Source of the DNA: an uncultured Acidobacteriia bacterium
GTDB lineage: Bacteria > Acidobacteriota > Terriglobia > Bryobacterales > Bryobacteraceae
NCBI GenBank assembly: GCA_903929755.1
Contig: CAIYVZ010000179.1
Location: forward strand, 1 to 56,420
Direction: 5' to 3'
DNA length: 56,420 nt
A program made the translations under genes and the position numbers. Below the pieces are notes generated by a model. The model saw only the letters and a list, made by a program, of their open reading frames with translations, was not told where the DNA came from and did not search any database. Below, in pieces: positions 1-7,052 of the stretch; within the stretch, counting starts at the first letter, position 1, and each line of letters opens with the position of its first letter.

Positions 1-2
1 AA

Positions 3-113
3 ACCTGCCGCATGCAGAACCGTCACCCTCTCGACTACCTCAACAGCGCCATCCGCTCACACCGCCTGGCACAACCGCCCACGTCCCTACTCAAGAATTC
101 CCGCCCTACCTGA
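3..113 (+). pseudogene. C-terminal end of an IS66-like transposase (cut by window edge)
   Basis: The frame opening at base 3 reads 36 codons to a TGA at 111-113. The peptide begins TCRMQNRHPLDYLNSAIR and goes on to a PPTSLL stretch. This resembles the extreme C-terminus of IS66-family DDE transposases, which typically end with a Gln-Arg-x-x-(L/V)-(L/F)-(D/A)-(Y/F)-L segment followed by a P-x-P-S-L-L tail. The recognition is from memory of the family, not a search. The gene starts left of the window, so it may be intact or broken. It ends only 46 bp before the first CRISPR repeat. I could not see a convincing IS66 terminal inverted repeat in 114-159, so the element boundary is undefined. Confidence 0.55.
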
Positions 114-159
114 ACTGTTACGAACCGTGCTGACAGTGTGGCCAGCATCGGTCAGATAC

Positions 160-1146
160 ATTGTCCCCGCGCACGCGGGGGTGAACCGCATTCTCTGTAT
201 TGCGCGGCGTTGACGGCGGCATTGTCCCCGCGCACGCGGGGGTGAACCGCCCCCGTACACCGTATACTGCGGGCCATTCCTATTGTCCCCGCGCACGCGG
301 GGGTGAACCGCCCTTTAGAATCAACAAACCGTTTTCAGGGCCATTGTCCCCGCGCACGCGGGGGTGAACCGGGCGCCCACTGGATCTCGGGCAGGAGCCA
401 GGCATTGTCCCCGCGCACGCGGGGGTGAACCGTATATTGCCTATGCAAGTATGGCGGCGGCTTTATTGTCCCCGCGCACGCGGGGGTGAACCGGGTATTT
501 CACTTACGCCATGCTGGAAGGCGCAATTGTCCCCGCGCACGCGGGGGTGAACCGCCGAGACCCCGGCAGTTACAGACGCACCATCCATTGTCCCCGCGCA
601 CGCGGGGGTGAACCGTTGAACATGAGCAATATCATGGTGCCGCCAACATTGTCCCCGCGCACGCGGGGGTGAACCTGTGTGGATCCAGCCGGCGTCTGCA
701 GCCATGCCATTGTCCCCGCGCACGCGGGGGTGAACCGTCCGGCGTTAAAACAACTTCAATTCGCGAAAGATTGTCCCCGCGCACGCGGGGGTGAACCGTG
801 TTACCGCGCGAACAGATACGCGCGCGTGGAATTGTCCCCGCGCACGCGGGGGTGAACCGTTACCAGCAGTTCGGGTTATCGTTGATCCTGTATTGTCCCC
901 GCGCACGCGGGGGTGAACCGCAATCGCTCCGGTATCTGTTACGAGCAACGCGATTGTCCCCGCGCACGCGGGGGTGAACCGCAAGGCCAAATTTTCTCCC
1001 CCAATAACCTGGTATTGTCCCCGCGCACGCGGGGGTGAACCGATGTCAGGCAGGACCGGCGACCACCGGGCCAGATTGTCCCCGCGCACGCGGGGGTGAA
1101 CCGTTCTTCGTCAACGGCCTACCGTCAATCAGTTTATTGTCCCCGC
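160..1146 (+). CRISPR. Type I-E-like CRISPR array, 16 spacers
   Basis: Sixteen complete 29-nt repeats begin at 160 and recur every 61 bp (last complete repeat 1075-1103). Each starts ATTGTCCCCGCG, contains a GC-rich palindrome and ends GGTGAACCG. A seventeenth repeat at 1136 keeps only its first 11 bases. All 16 spacers are 32 nt and differ from one another. The 29/32 geometry and the CCCCGC...AACCG repeat match the type I-E family (E. coli-like repeats end ATAAACCG). By that comparison the array is transcribed left to right, and the decayed repeat at the right marks the leader-distal end. The repeat at 648-676 ends in T instead of G. No cas gene lies in this window; cas genes, if present, must be to the left or elsewhere. 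ORFs read through the array on either strand are artefacts of the repeat. Confidence 0.97.
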
Positions 1147-1196
1147 AGCATACAACACGCCCACAAAAACGCGGTATCCTGAAAATTGAGGCCCCG

Positions 1197-1412
1197 ATGT
1201 TTATCGAACTTCCACCCGAAACCGAGATGACCCTGGCAGATGAGGCCAGGCGACGTCAAGTCTCCGTGGCAGCCTTAGTGGAAAGACTCGTCGGTGACAA
1301 TCTCGCATCACCTCGCTTCCATCGCCCCGGCGCGATCCCGGCACTCCCCGCCTTTGACCTTGGGGTAATGGGACCCCTCCATCGGCGGGATATCTACGAT
1401 GACGCGGATTGA
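1197..1412 (+). CDS. VapB-like antitoxin
   Basis: A 71-residue protein starting at ATG 1197, 51 bp after the last recognisable repeat bases. The N-terminal half (MFIELPPETEMTLADEARRR, then a VSVAALVERLV helix) looks like the strand-helix-helix of a small ribbon-helix-helix DNA-binding antitoxin. The C-terminal half is Pro-rich and acidic at its end (IYDDAD), as expected for a flexible toxin-neutralising tail. Its stop codon overlaps the start of the next gene by 14 nt, so the two are probably translationally coupled. The assignment rests mainly on the position directly upstream of a PIN-domain toxin; the sequence alone is too short to place in a named antitoxin family. Confidence 0.7.
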   Translation: MFIELPPETEMTLADEARRRQVSVAALVERLVGDNLASPRFHRPGAIPALPAFDLGVMGPLHRRDIYDDAD

Positions 1413-1842
1413 GCCGGGAGTTCTTGACGCCAACGTTCTGGCTTACGCCATCAACACAAGCGCACCCCAGCATTCGGCTTCGCGGACGCTTCTCGATTCT
1501 GCCCGCGATCACCGCGTCACGCTTTACGTAACATCTCAAATTCTCTGCGAGTTCTACTCCATAATCACCAACCCTCGGAGGGTCGCAGCCCCAAAGTCTT
1601 CAGCGGACGCTCAGCAAATAGTCAGCGACATCCTCGCGCTCCCAGGTTTGTGGGTCCTGCCGATGCCGATCAGTGCCGTGTCGGGCTGGCTGCAATTGCT
1701 TCAGCGATATCCTGTAACCGGAGCCGATATATTCGACCTGCAAATTGTAGCCACTATGCTTGCGAACGGTATCAACTGTATCTATACCTTTAACGGGGAC
1801 GACTTCCGGATTTTTCCCGAGATCTCCGTCGTCGTGCCGTAA
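1399..1842 (+). CDS. VapC-like PIN-domain ribonuclease toxin
   Basis: A 147-residue PIN-domain protein. The first acidic residue sits in the N-terminal VLDANVLAYAIN strand (Asp9). The central TGADIFDLQIVATML helix carries the conserved acidic pair, and a late FNGDDF motif supplies the last acidic residue. These four acidic positions form the Mg2+ site of VapC-type endoribonucleases, which cleave RNA (often tRNA) when released from the antitoxin. The ATG at 1399 overlaps the antitoxin gene by 14 nt, the usual VapBC arrangement. The pair lies just past the leader-distal end of the CRISPR array. The RNA target cannot be predicted from the sequence. Confidence 0.87.
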   Translation: MTRIEPGVLDANVLAYAINTSAPQHSASRTLLDSARDHRVTLYVTSQILCEFYSIITNPRRVAAPKSSADAQQIVSDILALPGLWVLPMPISAVSGWLQLLQRYPVTGADIFDLQIVATMLANGINCIYTFNGDDFRIFPEISVVVP

Positions 1843-1996
1843 CGCTGGTCAATCGCATCAGACCGGCCGAATGAACAAGCGCCACCCATAGCGTGCCTTC
1901 ACCGCTCCTGCAACCTCTGAGTCCTCCTCGCTGTCACGCGTATAGTTCTCGAAATCTACCCCGGATAGTTATTCTTAAGTTCGGCCATCAAGGGCC

Positions 1997-2353
1997 TCAT
2001 GCGGGACTGTGGATGCCACTCGGTTGTGTTTGCACCCGCCAGAAGTCACGTCGCGCCGCTGCCAGTCTGGCGTAAAAAGCCGGGTTTGACTTCCGCACTT
2101 GTTCACGCAAGTCCCGGAATTCCTCAGCGCCATCGGCAAGGTATTCGTCCACAACCTCTCGGTTGGCCAGATAGAAACTCAGCGCGCCAAAGATTTGCTC
2201 CAGCGAAAGTGACGGCCACGAATCGACAATGCCTTCGGGTGATTCACCCCGAAGAAACGCGTAAACGCCTGAATCCAGCGACACACGCGAGCCGCAGCAC
2301 CGTGCGAGGTGTGCCCGAACGGTGGAGAAGGTGCCGAGGAGAGCGTTTTGGCG
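1997..2353 (-). pseudogene. DUF433 antitoxin-like gene, N-terminally damaged
   Basis: The minus-strand frame ending at 1997 contains a well-preserved DUF433 core: GSRVSLDSGVYAFLRGESPE, then a VDSWPSLSLEQIFGAL helix pair and FYLANREVVDEYLA. DUF433 proteins are small winged-helix antitoxins usually paired with DUF5615 PIN-like toxins. Here the frame runs back to a TGA at 2354-2356 without an ATG. The only upstream start is a GTG at 2284 that would begin inside the conserved RVSLDS motif. Residues expected before GSRVSLDS (a Tyr/Trp-Arg-Val-x-Gly lead-in) are not recognisable. Immediately downstream (below 1997) I find no DUF5615 frame, only a 14-codon open stretch. I read this as a decayed toxin-antitoxin remnant; an undetected frameshift or alternative start could change that. 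Confidence 0.6.
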
Positions 2354-2356
2354 TCA

Positions 2357-2714
2357 CCAAACCCCGCAAGACGGCACCCACAGCTACAGAAACCTGAGGC
2401 CATTCCCCGCCAAAACCCGGTCAGGCGCTGCCTTCGGTGCTACCGCTACCAGCCTGTCAGCGATTCAAATTCCATAACCGAACGCAGTCTGCGGTTTCGT
2501 TCACCCCGCGGTTACATCCCCGAAACCGGCACCGCCCGCAACCACTCTCCCACTGCGCTTTTGTGCCGTTTCGGCGAAGTAACCTTTTTCAGTCACGGAT
2601 TTTGAAAATAATTTTTACTCCCCTGTTTTCAACACCCTGCAGGTCATTCCTTCAACCTCCAAAAAACCCTCCTGCACAGCCCGCATGAAAAACTTCTAAC
2701 CGAAAGGAGCTCAC
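2357..2714. other. Non-coding stretch upstream of the tandem unknown genes
   Basis: No recognisable gene on either strand. The last 130 bases are relatively AT-rich and include a run around 2604-2620 (ttttgaaaataattttt) that may contain a promoter for the gene at 2715. A good ribosome binding site (GAAAGGAGCT) precedes the ATG at 2715. Confidence 0.4.
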
Positions 2715-3263
2715 ATGCCAACAACCCCGAAGCACCACTTCGAAGTCGACGTAACCACTTTCACCATCGGCCCGGAACTGGGCCTCCATCTCGGCCACCT
2801 CATGGCCACCGCCCGTACCGACCTCAAACCCCGCAACTTCCCCGAACGCCACCTCGTCGATGAGCTGGCCATCTCCAAATGGCGAGCCATCCGCGTCTCC
2901 CTCATGGAAAAGGCCGTCTTCGAACACGAAAGCGTCACCTTCAAACCCCGCGCCCTCAAAGACGAGTCCGGCGACCTCTTCGAGCCGCACGAAGACATGT
3001 ATCACCTCGCCATGGCCCACGCCCCGGAGCGCCACGCCACCGTCCTCGCCGCTCTCGGACGCCTCGAAATCCGCTACGCCCGCCAGTTTGCAACCGCCCT
3101 GCGCCTTCTCATCGCGCTCCGCCGCGGAACCACACCGCTCGTCCCCGCAACCAACGCTGTCGCCTCCAAACCAAACATCAACGGACCAAATCTCAAAGGA
3201 CCAAACCTCAAAGGAAAGGAAACCCCATGCGAACCCTCGCCGACTGCACCGCCAGTGATCTGA
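2715..3263 (+). CDS. Conserved protein of unknown function, first of a tandem related pair
   Basis: A 182-residue protein behind a strong Shine-Dalgarno (AAAGGAGCT). It carries a helical segment LVDELAISKWRAIRVSLMEK and, 60 residues on, a second helix RLEIRYARQFATALRLL. This E-(L/I)-A-x-x-x-W-R-x-x-R ... R-Y-x-x-x-(F/L)-x-x-A-L pattern recalls a family of uncharacterised proteins that is multicopy in Acidobacteria and Planctomycetes genomes; that is recollection, not a search. The C-terminus is low complexity and contains two direct repeats of N-G/K-P-N-L-K-G encoded by GGACCAAA units at 3182-3214. It overlaps the next gene by 37 nt in another frame. The coding strand is strikingly C-rich and G-poor compared with the rest of the window. 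No function can be assigned. Confidence 0.75.
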   Translation: MPTTPKHHFEVDVTTFTIGPELGLHLGHLMATARTDLKPRNFPERHLVDELAISKWRAIRVSLMEKAVFEHESVTFKPRALKDESGDLFEPHEDMYHLAMAHAPERHATVLAALGRLEIRYARQFATALRLLIALRRGTTPLVPATNAVASKPNINGPNLKGPNLKGKETPCEPSPTAPPVI

Positions 3264-3895
3264 CCACCTTCCAAACCGAGTCCGAAACTCACGCCTACCG
3301 CGCCCACATCCAGCGCTGGCAAGCCGCACTCCATCCCAACGGTGACCTCGAATGCCACTTCGCCGCCGAAATCGCCCGGGCCGCCTGGCGTCTCGAAAAC
3401 TACCAGCCCCTTGGACCCTCGGAAGCCCCTTCTGACGAAGCCCGCACTGCGTGGCAACGCTGCCGCAGCCAAACCAGCCTCCATTTCCGCCGCAATCTCG
3501 AAGAACTCCGCCGCCTCCAGTCTGACCTCTACCTCCAGGCTCACCTCGGCATCCTCCTCCCTGGCGTTGCCAGCCTGAAAATCGTCCTCCCTGGCCTCAA
3601 GCTGTCCAAACATCAGCCCGAAAACGCCAGCCTCCCCCATAAACCGGAGCCCGCGGACATACAACGCTCCGAGGCCATCCTCCACACGCAAATTCAGGAG
3701 GAAGAGCGTCGCCAAATTGCCGAATTCGCCAAAGAACAACCGCGCCATGCCCCGCAACCCGCTATGGCCACGCCAAACCTGGCCTCGCCCAAACCCGAAG
3801 CCCCTCGCAACGCGCCCTGTCCCTGCAATTCCGGCCGCAAATACAAGGTCTGCTGCGGGCACTGGTCCAAAAATACTCTCCCGAAGGCCGCCTGA
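3227..3895 (+). CDS. SEC-C motif protein of unknown function, second of the tandem pair
   Basis: A 222-residue protein; the ATG at 3227 follows AAAGGAAAGGAAA, a good ribosome binding site inside the preceding gene. Residues about 45-60 (FAAEIARAAWRLENY) and 88-110 (FRRNLEELRRLQSDLYL) repeat the two-helix layout of the upstream protein, so the two are probably diverged tandem paralogues. The C-terminus has the sequence RNAPCPCNSGRKYKVCCG, a textbook SEC-C zinc-binding motif (C-x-C-x8-C-C), as in the SecA tail, which binds zinc and often mediates protein or ribosome contact. Coding-strand composition is C-rich like its neighbour. The role is unknown; the zinc motif is certain by sequence. Confidence 0.82.
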   Translation: MRTLADCTASDLTTFQTESETHAYRAHIQRWQAALHPNGDLECHFAAEIARAAWRLENYQPLGPSEAPSDEARTAWQRCRSQTSLHFRRNLEELRRLQSDLYLQAHLGILLPGVASLKIVLPGLKLSKHQPENASLPHKPEPADIQRSEAILHTQIQEEERRQIAEFAKEQPRHAPQPAMATPNLASPKPEAPRNAPCPCNSGRKYKVCCGHWSKNTLPKAA

Positions 3896-4016
3896 CAGGA
3901 AATGTTCCAGGTCGGTTGGTCCACAACATCGCACCCTCCACGGTGATGCTTCGCCGTTAGTAGTTGTATTGGGGCGGATGACGGCGAACCGGAACGCGCT
4001 CCTCGATTCCAGGCCG

Positions 4017-4045
4017 CAATTGTGCAGCAAGCTGCTGCACAATTG
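4017..4045. terminator. Perfect 13-bp palindrome between convergent genes
   Basis: CAATTGTGCAGCA (4017-4029) and its exact reverse complement (4033-4045) are separated by AGC. It lies between the SEC-C gene (ends 3895) and the convergent Uma2 gene (ends 4098). There is no U-tract on either side, so it may be a factor-independent terminator lacking its tail, a palindromic extragenic repeat, or a dyad protein-binding site. A single copy was noticed in the window. Confidence 0.45.
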
Positions 4046-4097
4046 CCCGGGTTCCCGGCTCGGTTCAGGGGGGGCTCCCCCTTTTAAATCGCCCTTT

Positions 4098-4730
4098 TTA
4101 CGTCCGCGACAACGGAGGAAATGCCGTGTCCACAGAAAACGCCTGCGACAGTGACGCCAGCGGCGCAACAGCTTCGCCCGGTGCATAGGCCGTAACGGTT
4201 GTATATCGTCCGGCTTCTGGCTTCCGGTGGACGAGGATTCTACGGTTTACCACGTCCAGAACCCAATAATCGGAGATGCCGGCTCGGGCGTACAGGCGCG
4301 CTTTGGGGCCCAGGTCGAAGGCCAGGGTGGAATCGGAAACTTCAATCAGCAGTCGTACGTCGGAAGCTCCCGGGCTGGCCTTCATATACTCCGTTGCCAC
4401 TTTGGTCAAAACCGCTATATCGGGCTCGGGTTCGCTGGTTGGATTGTCCTCGGGCGCCACATCGAGCGGGCCTTCCAGATTGAGGTACTGTACTCCAAAA
4501 ACGCCAGTCAGCCATTCCAGCATCAAGGTGAAGGCGATCATGTGGGGGCGCTTCTTCCACATCTTGGTGATCAGTTCCCCTTCGATCAGTTCCAGTCGCT
4601 CCCGATCCCAAAGGCCAGTTGCTTCCAGACTGTTGCATTCTGCGCGCGTCCAGCGTTTGCGCGGTGGGTACACCGCCGTTGACGTCGGAGGTATGGGCGC
4701 TTCGATCACCTGTCCAATTTCTACGGGCAT
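4098..4730 (-). CDS. Uma2 family (DUF820) PD-(D/E)xK nuclease-fold protein
   Basis: A 210-residue protein with the layout of the Uma2/DUF820 family. It has an N-terminal LELIEGELITKM segment, then SEPEPDIAVL (Asp104), DVRLLIEVSDSTL (Glu130) and LGPKARLYARAGISDYWVLD (Lys143). Together these give the D...E-x-x...K arrangement of restriction-endonuclease-like folds. The family is abundant in cyanobacteria and acidobacteria, and its biological role is unresolved. The stop codon of the HD-like gene upstream is 1 bp away, so this is probably the last gene of the leftward block. Confidence 0.85.
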   Translation of the reverse strand: MPVEIGQVIEAPIPPTSTAVYPPRKRWTRAECNSLEATGLWDRERLELIEGELITKMWKKRPHMIAFTLMLEWLTGVFGVQYLNLEGPLDVAPEDNPTSEPEPDIAVLTKVATEYMKASPGASDVRLLIEVSDSTLAFDLGPKARLYARAGISDYWVLDVVNRRILVHRKPEAGRYTTVTAYAPGEAVAPLASLSQAFSVDTAFPPLSRT

Positions 4731-4731
4731 G

Positions 4732-5340
4732 TTAAATCTGATCTGATCGTATCGCAGGTTTGTCGGGCACAGGTAGTTCGTGTCCTTGCATCTGCGCTTC
4801 GAGCCGCTCCACCGCCCGGTCCATCATCGGTTTCGCCAATTCCTGAACCCACGGAATTCTTATCCGGTCGTGGGAGTAAATAAACTTGGCTTTCACCTGG
4901 TCGGCCCTGAATTTGCCGGCTTGGGCGAAGCCCAGGAACAGCTCTACGTTCACATCCAGAAAGCTGAGGCTGTCCGCGGCCTGCACCAGATCCGCTTCGG
5001 GCCAGCCTCCGAATTCGTGTACTTTAATCAGCTCTTCCACCTGCCGGATGAACTCCGCCCCGCACTGCTGTTCGCGGAGCCACTCGCCGACGATTCGCGC
5101 ACTGCGGTTCGAGTGCGCCACGTAGTAGTCGTAATCTTCATCGCCATTCCAGACGGGTTGGTCCGGACCGGGGAACGCACGTTCCATGTCGTGCGTCACC
5201 GTGGCCAGCCTCACCGCTTCCGGTGAACCCGGAGCGATTCGGTCCAGCCATTCCAGTGAATTCACCATGTGCAGGCTGTTGTAGATGTATTTATCGAGGA
5301 CCCATTTGGTGGTGGTTTCGATCAGTGGTGTGTCGGGCAT
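4732..5340 (-). CDS. HD-superfamily-like hydrolase, uncharacterised
   Basis: A 202-residue, mostly helical protein. The order His24, His50-Asp51 (ATVTHDMERAFPG), His76, His108 (KVHEFGGWPE) and Asp123 (QAADSLSFLD) fits the metal-binding pattern of the HD superfamily, in which the first His, the HD pair and a late Asp bind metal and catalyse phosphohydrolysis. The match is to the fold's motif order only; I do not recognise a named subfamily, and the substrate is unknown. The gene starts 6 bp downstream of the PEP/pyruvate-binding gene and ends 1 bp before the Uma2 gene, so co-transcription is likely. Confidence 0.65.
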   Translation of the reverse strand: MPDTPLIETTTKWVLDKYIYNSLHMVNSLEWLDRIAPGSPEAVRLATVTHDMERAFPGPDQPVWNGDEDYDYYVAHSNRSARIVGEWLREQQCGAEFIRQVEELIKVHEFGGWPEADLVQAADSLSFLDVNVELFLGFAQAGKFRADQVKAKFIYSHDRIRIPWVQELAKPMMDRAVERLEAQMQGHELPVPDKPAIRSDQI

Positions 5341-5346
5341 TTTGGT

Positions 5347-6279
5347 TCAAAGATTCGTGATCGGGCGGCTCTGCAGGACGAACAACTGACCGTCTCTCAG
5401 GCACCATTCGATATCCTGCGGAGGGCCGAAGATCGCTTCCACGCGGAGGCCGATCTCGCGCAGAACTTCCAGGTCTGCCGGCTCCAGCACGCGGCGGGCA
5501 GCATGTTCTTCACTCAGGTGAACTTCCATTGTCCCGCCTTCGGGGCTGTGGACCACAGCATGCGCCTGGCGGGGGATGAAGTCGCGGACAACGCTGCCGC
5601 TCGTTCGGTCCACCACGTAGTGGGCCGGCGTGATCATGCCGCTCACGATACCTTCGCCCAGGCCGAAGACCGCCTCCATCACCATGTGCTCTCGCGTTTT
5701 GTGGACGGGATCGACGGTAAACAGGACGCCGCTGCGGTCGGCCAGCACCATCTCCTGAACCACCACCGCCATCCGGGTGTCTGCCAGATCCCCCTTTTCG
5801 GCTCGATAAAACAGGGCACGGGGTGAGAAAAATGACGCCCAGCAATCGCGTACGGCCCGGAGCACCTCGTCCGGCCTCCGCAGATTCAGAAACGTCTCTT
5901 GTTGCCCGGCGAAGCTGGCGGTTTCTCCATCTTCACCAATCGCGCTGGAGCGCACCGCGACCCTCGTACAGTCGCCCAGTGCCGCGTAGGCGGCGGCAAT
6001 TGCCTCGGCCAGGGCTTCGGGTAAGGCGCGGGCGGCAATCGCGCCCTGGATCGTTTCCGCAGCCCTGTCCAGGGCCTCGTCATCGTACACATCCAGCTCC
6101 GCCACGGCCGCGGCTATCGTCCCCTGCACGCCGCTCTCTTTCAGGAATTGCGCGAAGGCCGGGGCGCAGACCACAAAGCCGGGCGGCACAGGCAAACCCT
6201 CTTTCGCCATTCGGCTCAGGTTCGCGCCTTTCCCCCCGGCGGAAGCGGTGTCCGGTAACTCGTGAAACCAGGCAACCAA
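5347..6279 (-). CDS. Stand-alone PEP/pyruvate-binding (PPDK N-terminal) ATP-grasp protein
   Basis: A 310-residue protein equivalent to the N-terminal nucleotide-binding domain of pyruvate phosphate dikinase or PEP synthase (PF01326). Visible motifs are GGKGANLSRM near residue 17, VPPGFVV, VAVRSSAIGEDGETASFAGQ near residue 110, and VVVQEMVLADRSGVLFTVDP. It ends with DIEWCLRDGQLFVLQSRPI, the usual end of the ATP-grasp domain. The phosphohistidine swivel domain and the PEP/pyruvate TIM barrel of full enzymes (about 800-900 residues) are absent, and no split partner is nearby. In related systems this domain phosphorylates a His on a partner. It may work with the adjacent cyclase-family or HD-like protein, or with an unlinked partner; that is inference. 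Confidence 0.88.
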   Translation of the reverse strand: MVAWFHELPDTASAGGKGANLSRMAKEGLPVPPGFVVCAPAFAQFLKESGVQGTIAAAVAELDVYDDEALDRAAETIQGAIAARALPEALAEAIAAAYAALGDCTRVAVRSSAIGEDGETASFAGQQETFLNLRRPDEVLRAVRDCWASFFSPRALFYRAEKGDLADTRMAVVVQEMVLADRSGVLFTVDPVHKTREHMVMEAVFGLGEGIVSGMITPAHYVVDRTSGSVVRDFIPRQAHAVVHSPEGGTMEVHLSEEHAARRVLEPADLEVLREIGLRVEAIFGPPQDIEWCLRDGQLFVLQSRPITNL

Positions 6280-6292
6280 GGGTCCGTCCCTG

Positions 6293-7012
6293 CTATGCGT
6301 CCAGAATGGCGACTGCGCGAACCGGGGCCGCCGTCGTATTCACCCATTTGATGGGGAACAGGCTGAGCTTGAAGCCATGTCCCGGCAGTTTGTCCAGATT
6401 GGTCATGTTCTCCAGGTGATAGTACTCCCGATCCCGCATCACCAGGTGCGCTTCCCAGAACTGCTTCCGTTCAAACATCGCCCATACCGGCGGGTCGAAC
6501 GTGACCGCGTCGATACCGGTCATCTTGATGCCCTGATCCAGCAGCCAGTTGGTGGCTTCGCCGGTCATGCCGCAATGATCCGTTAGATATTTTTCGCTCT
6601 CCTGGTAGGCCCCGGCGCCCGTGTGAATCAGGACAATATCGAGGGGCTTCAGCGTGTACTTGATCTTGTCCAGCGCCTGTTTTACGTCGTTGACCGTGAT
6701 ACCGGCGCCGAAAGGCAGGTGCCGAAAGTCGAGGCAAACGCCATCGCCAAAGCAATATTCCAGCGGAATGGTTTCCGGCCCGCCGCCGCTCTTGCGGAAG
6801 TGGCGCAGGGCATCCACGTGCGTGCCAATATGGTCCCCGGTCACCACCAGGTAGGAGGCTGCCAGCGAAGTGGCGCCATGGCGCGCGGCGCCGATGCGCT
6901 CAGCGAACTCTTCCCAGGATTCGTACATGGCCAAAGACGGCCGGACGACACGGGGAAAAGCCACCATGTCGTTATGCACTTTCATACTGAGGTCGATGAG
7001 TTTGGTTGCCAT
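6293..7012 (-). CDS. Cyclase family protein (kynurenine formamidase-like hydrolase)
   Basis: A 239-residue member of the cyclase/KynB family (PF04199). The signature H-x-G-T-H-x-D-x-x-x-H is seen in GDHIGTHVDALRHF (His61, His65, Asp67, His71), the metal-binding and catalytic motif of these amidohydrolases. A late DIVLIHTG strand and TGIDAVTFDPP segment also match. Family members hydrolyse N-formylkynurenine, isatin or carbamate-like amides. There is no kynurenine pathway gene nearby, so the substrate is open. It is 13 bp upstream of the PEP/pyruvate-binding gene and 40 bp downstream of the secreted hydrolase gene in the same leftward block. Confidence 0.88.
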   Translation of the reverse strand: MATKLIDLSMKVHNDMVAFPRVVRPSLAMYESWEEFAERIGAARHGATSLAASYLVVTGDHIGTHVDALRHFRKSGGGPETIPLEYCFGDGVCLDFRHLPFGAGITVNDVKQALDKIKYTLKPLDIVLIHTGAGAYQESEKYLTDHCGMTGEATNWLLDQGIKMTGIDAVTFDPPVWAMFERKQFWEAHLVMRDREYYHLENMTNLDKLPGHGFKLSLFPIKWVNTTAAPVRAVAILDA

Positions 7013-7052
7013 AGCGTCTTCTCTATTCTATCGAGCGCCTGAATCCGGCGGA

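Noticed and set aside
87-1089. Minus-strand ORFs with repeated GSPPRARGQ / RFTPACAGT peptides
   Set aside because: They are translations of the CRISPR repeats; the 61-bp period explains the repeated peptides.
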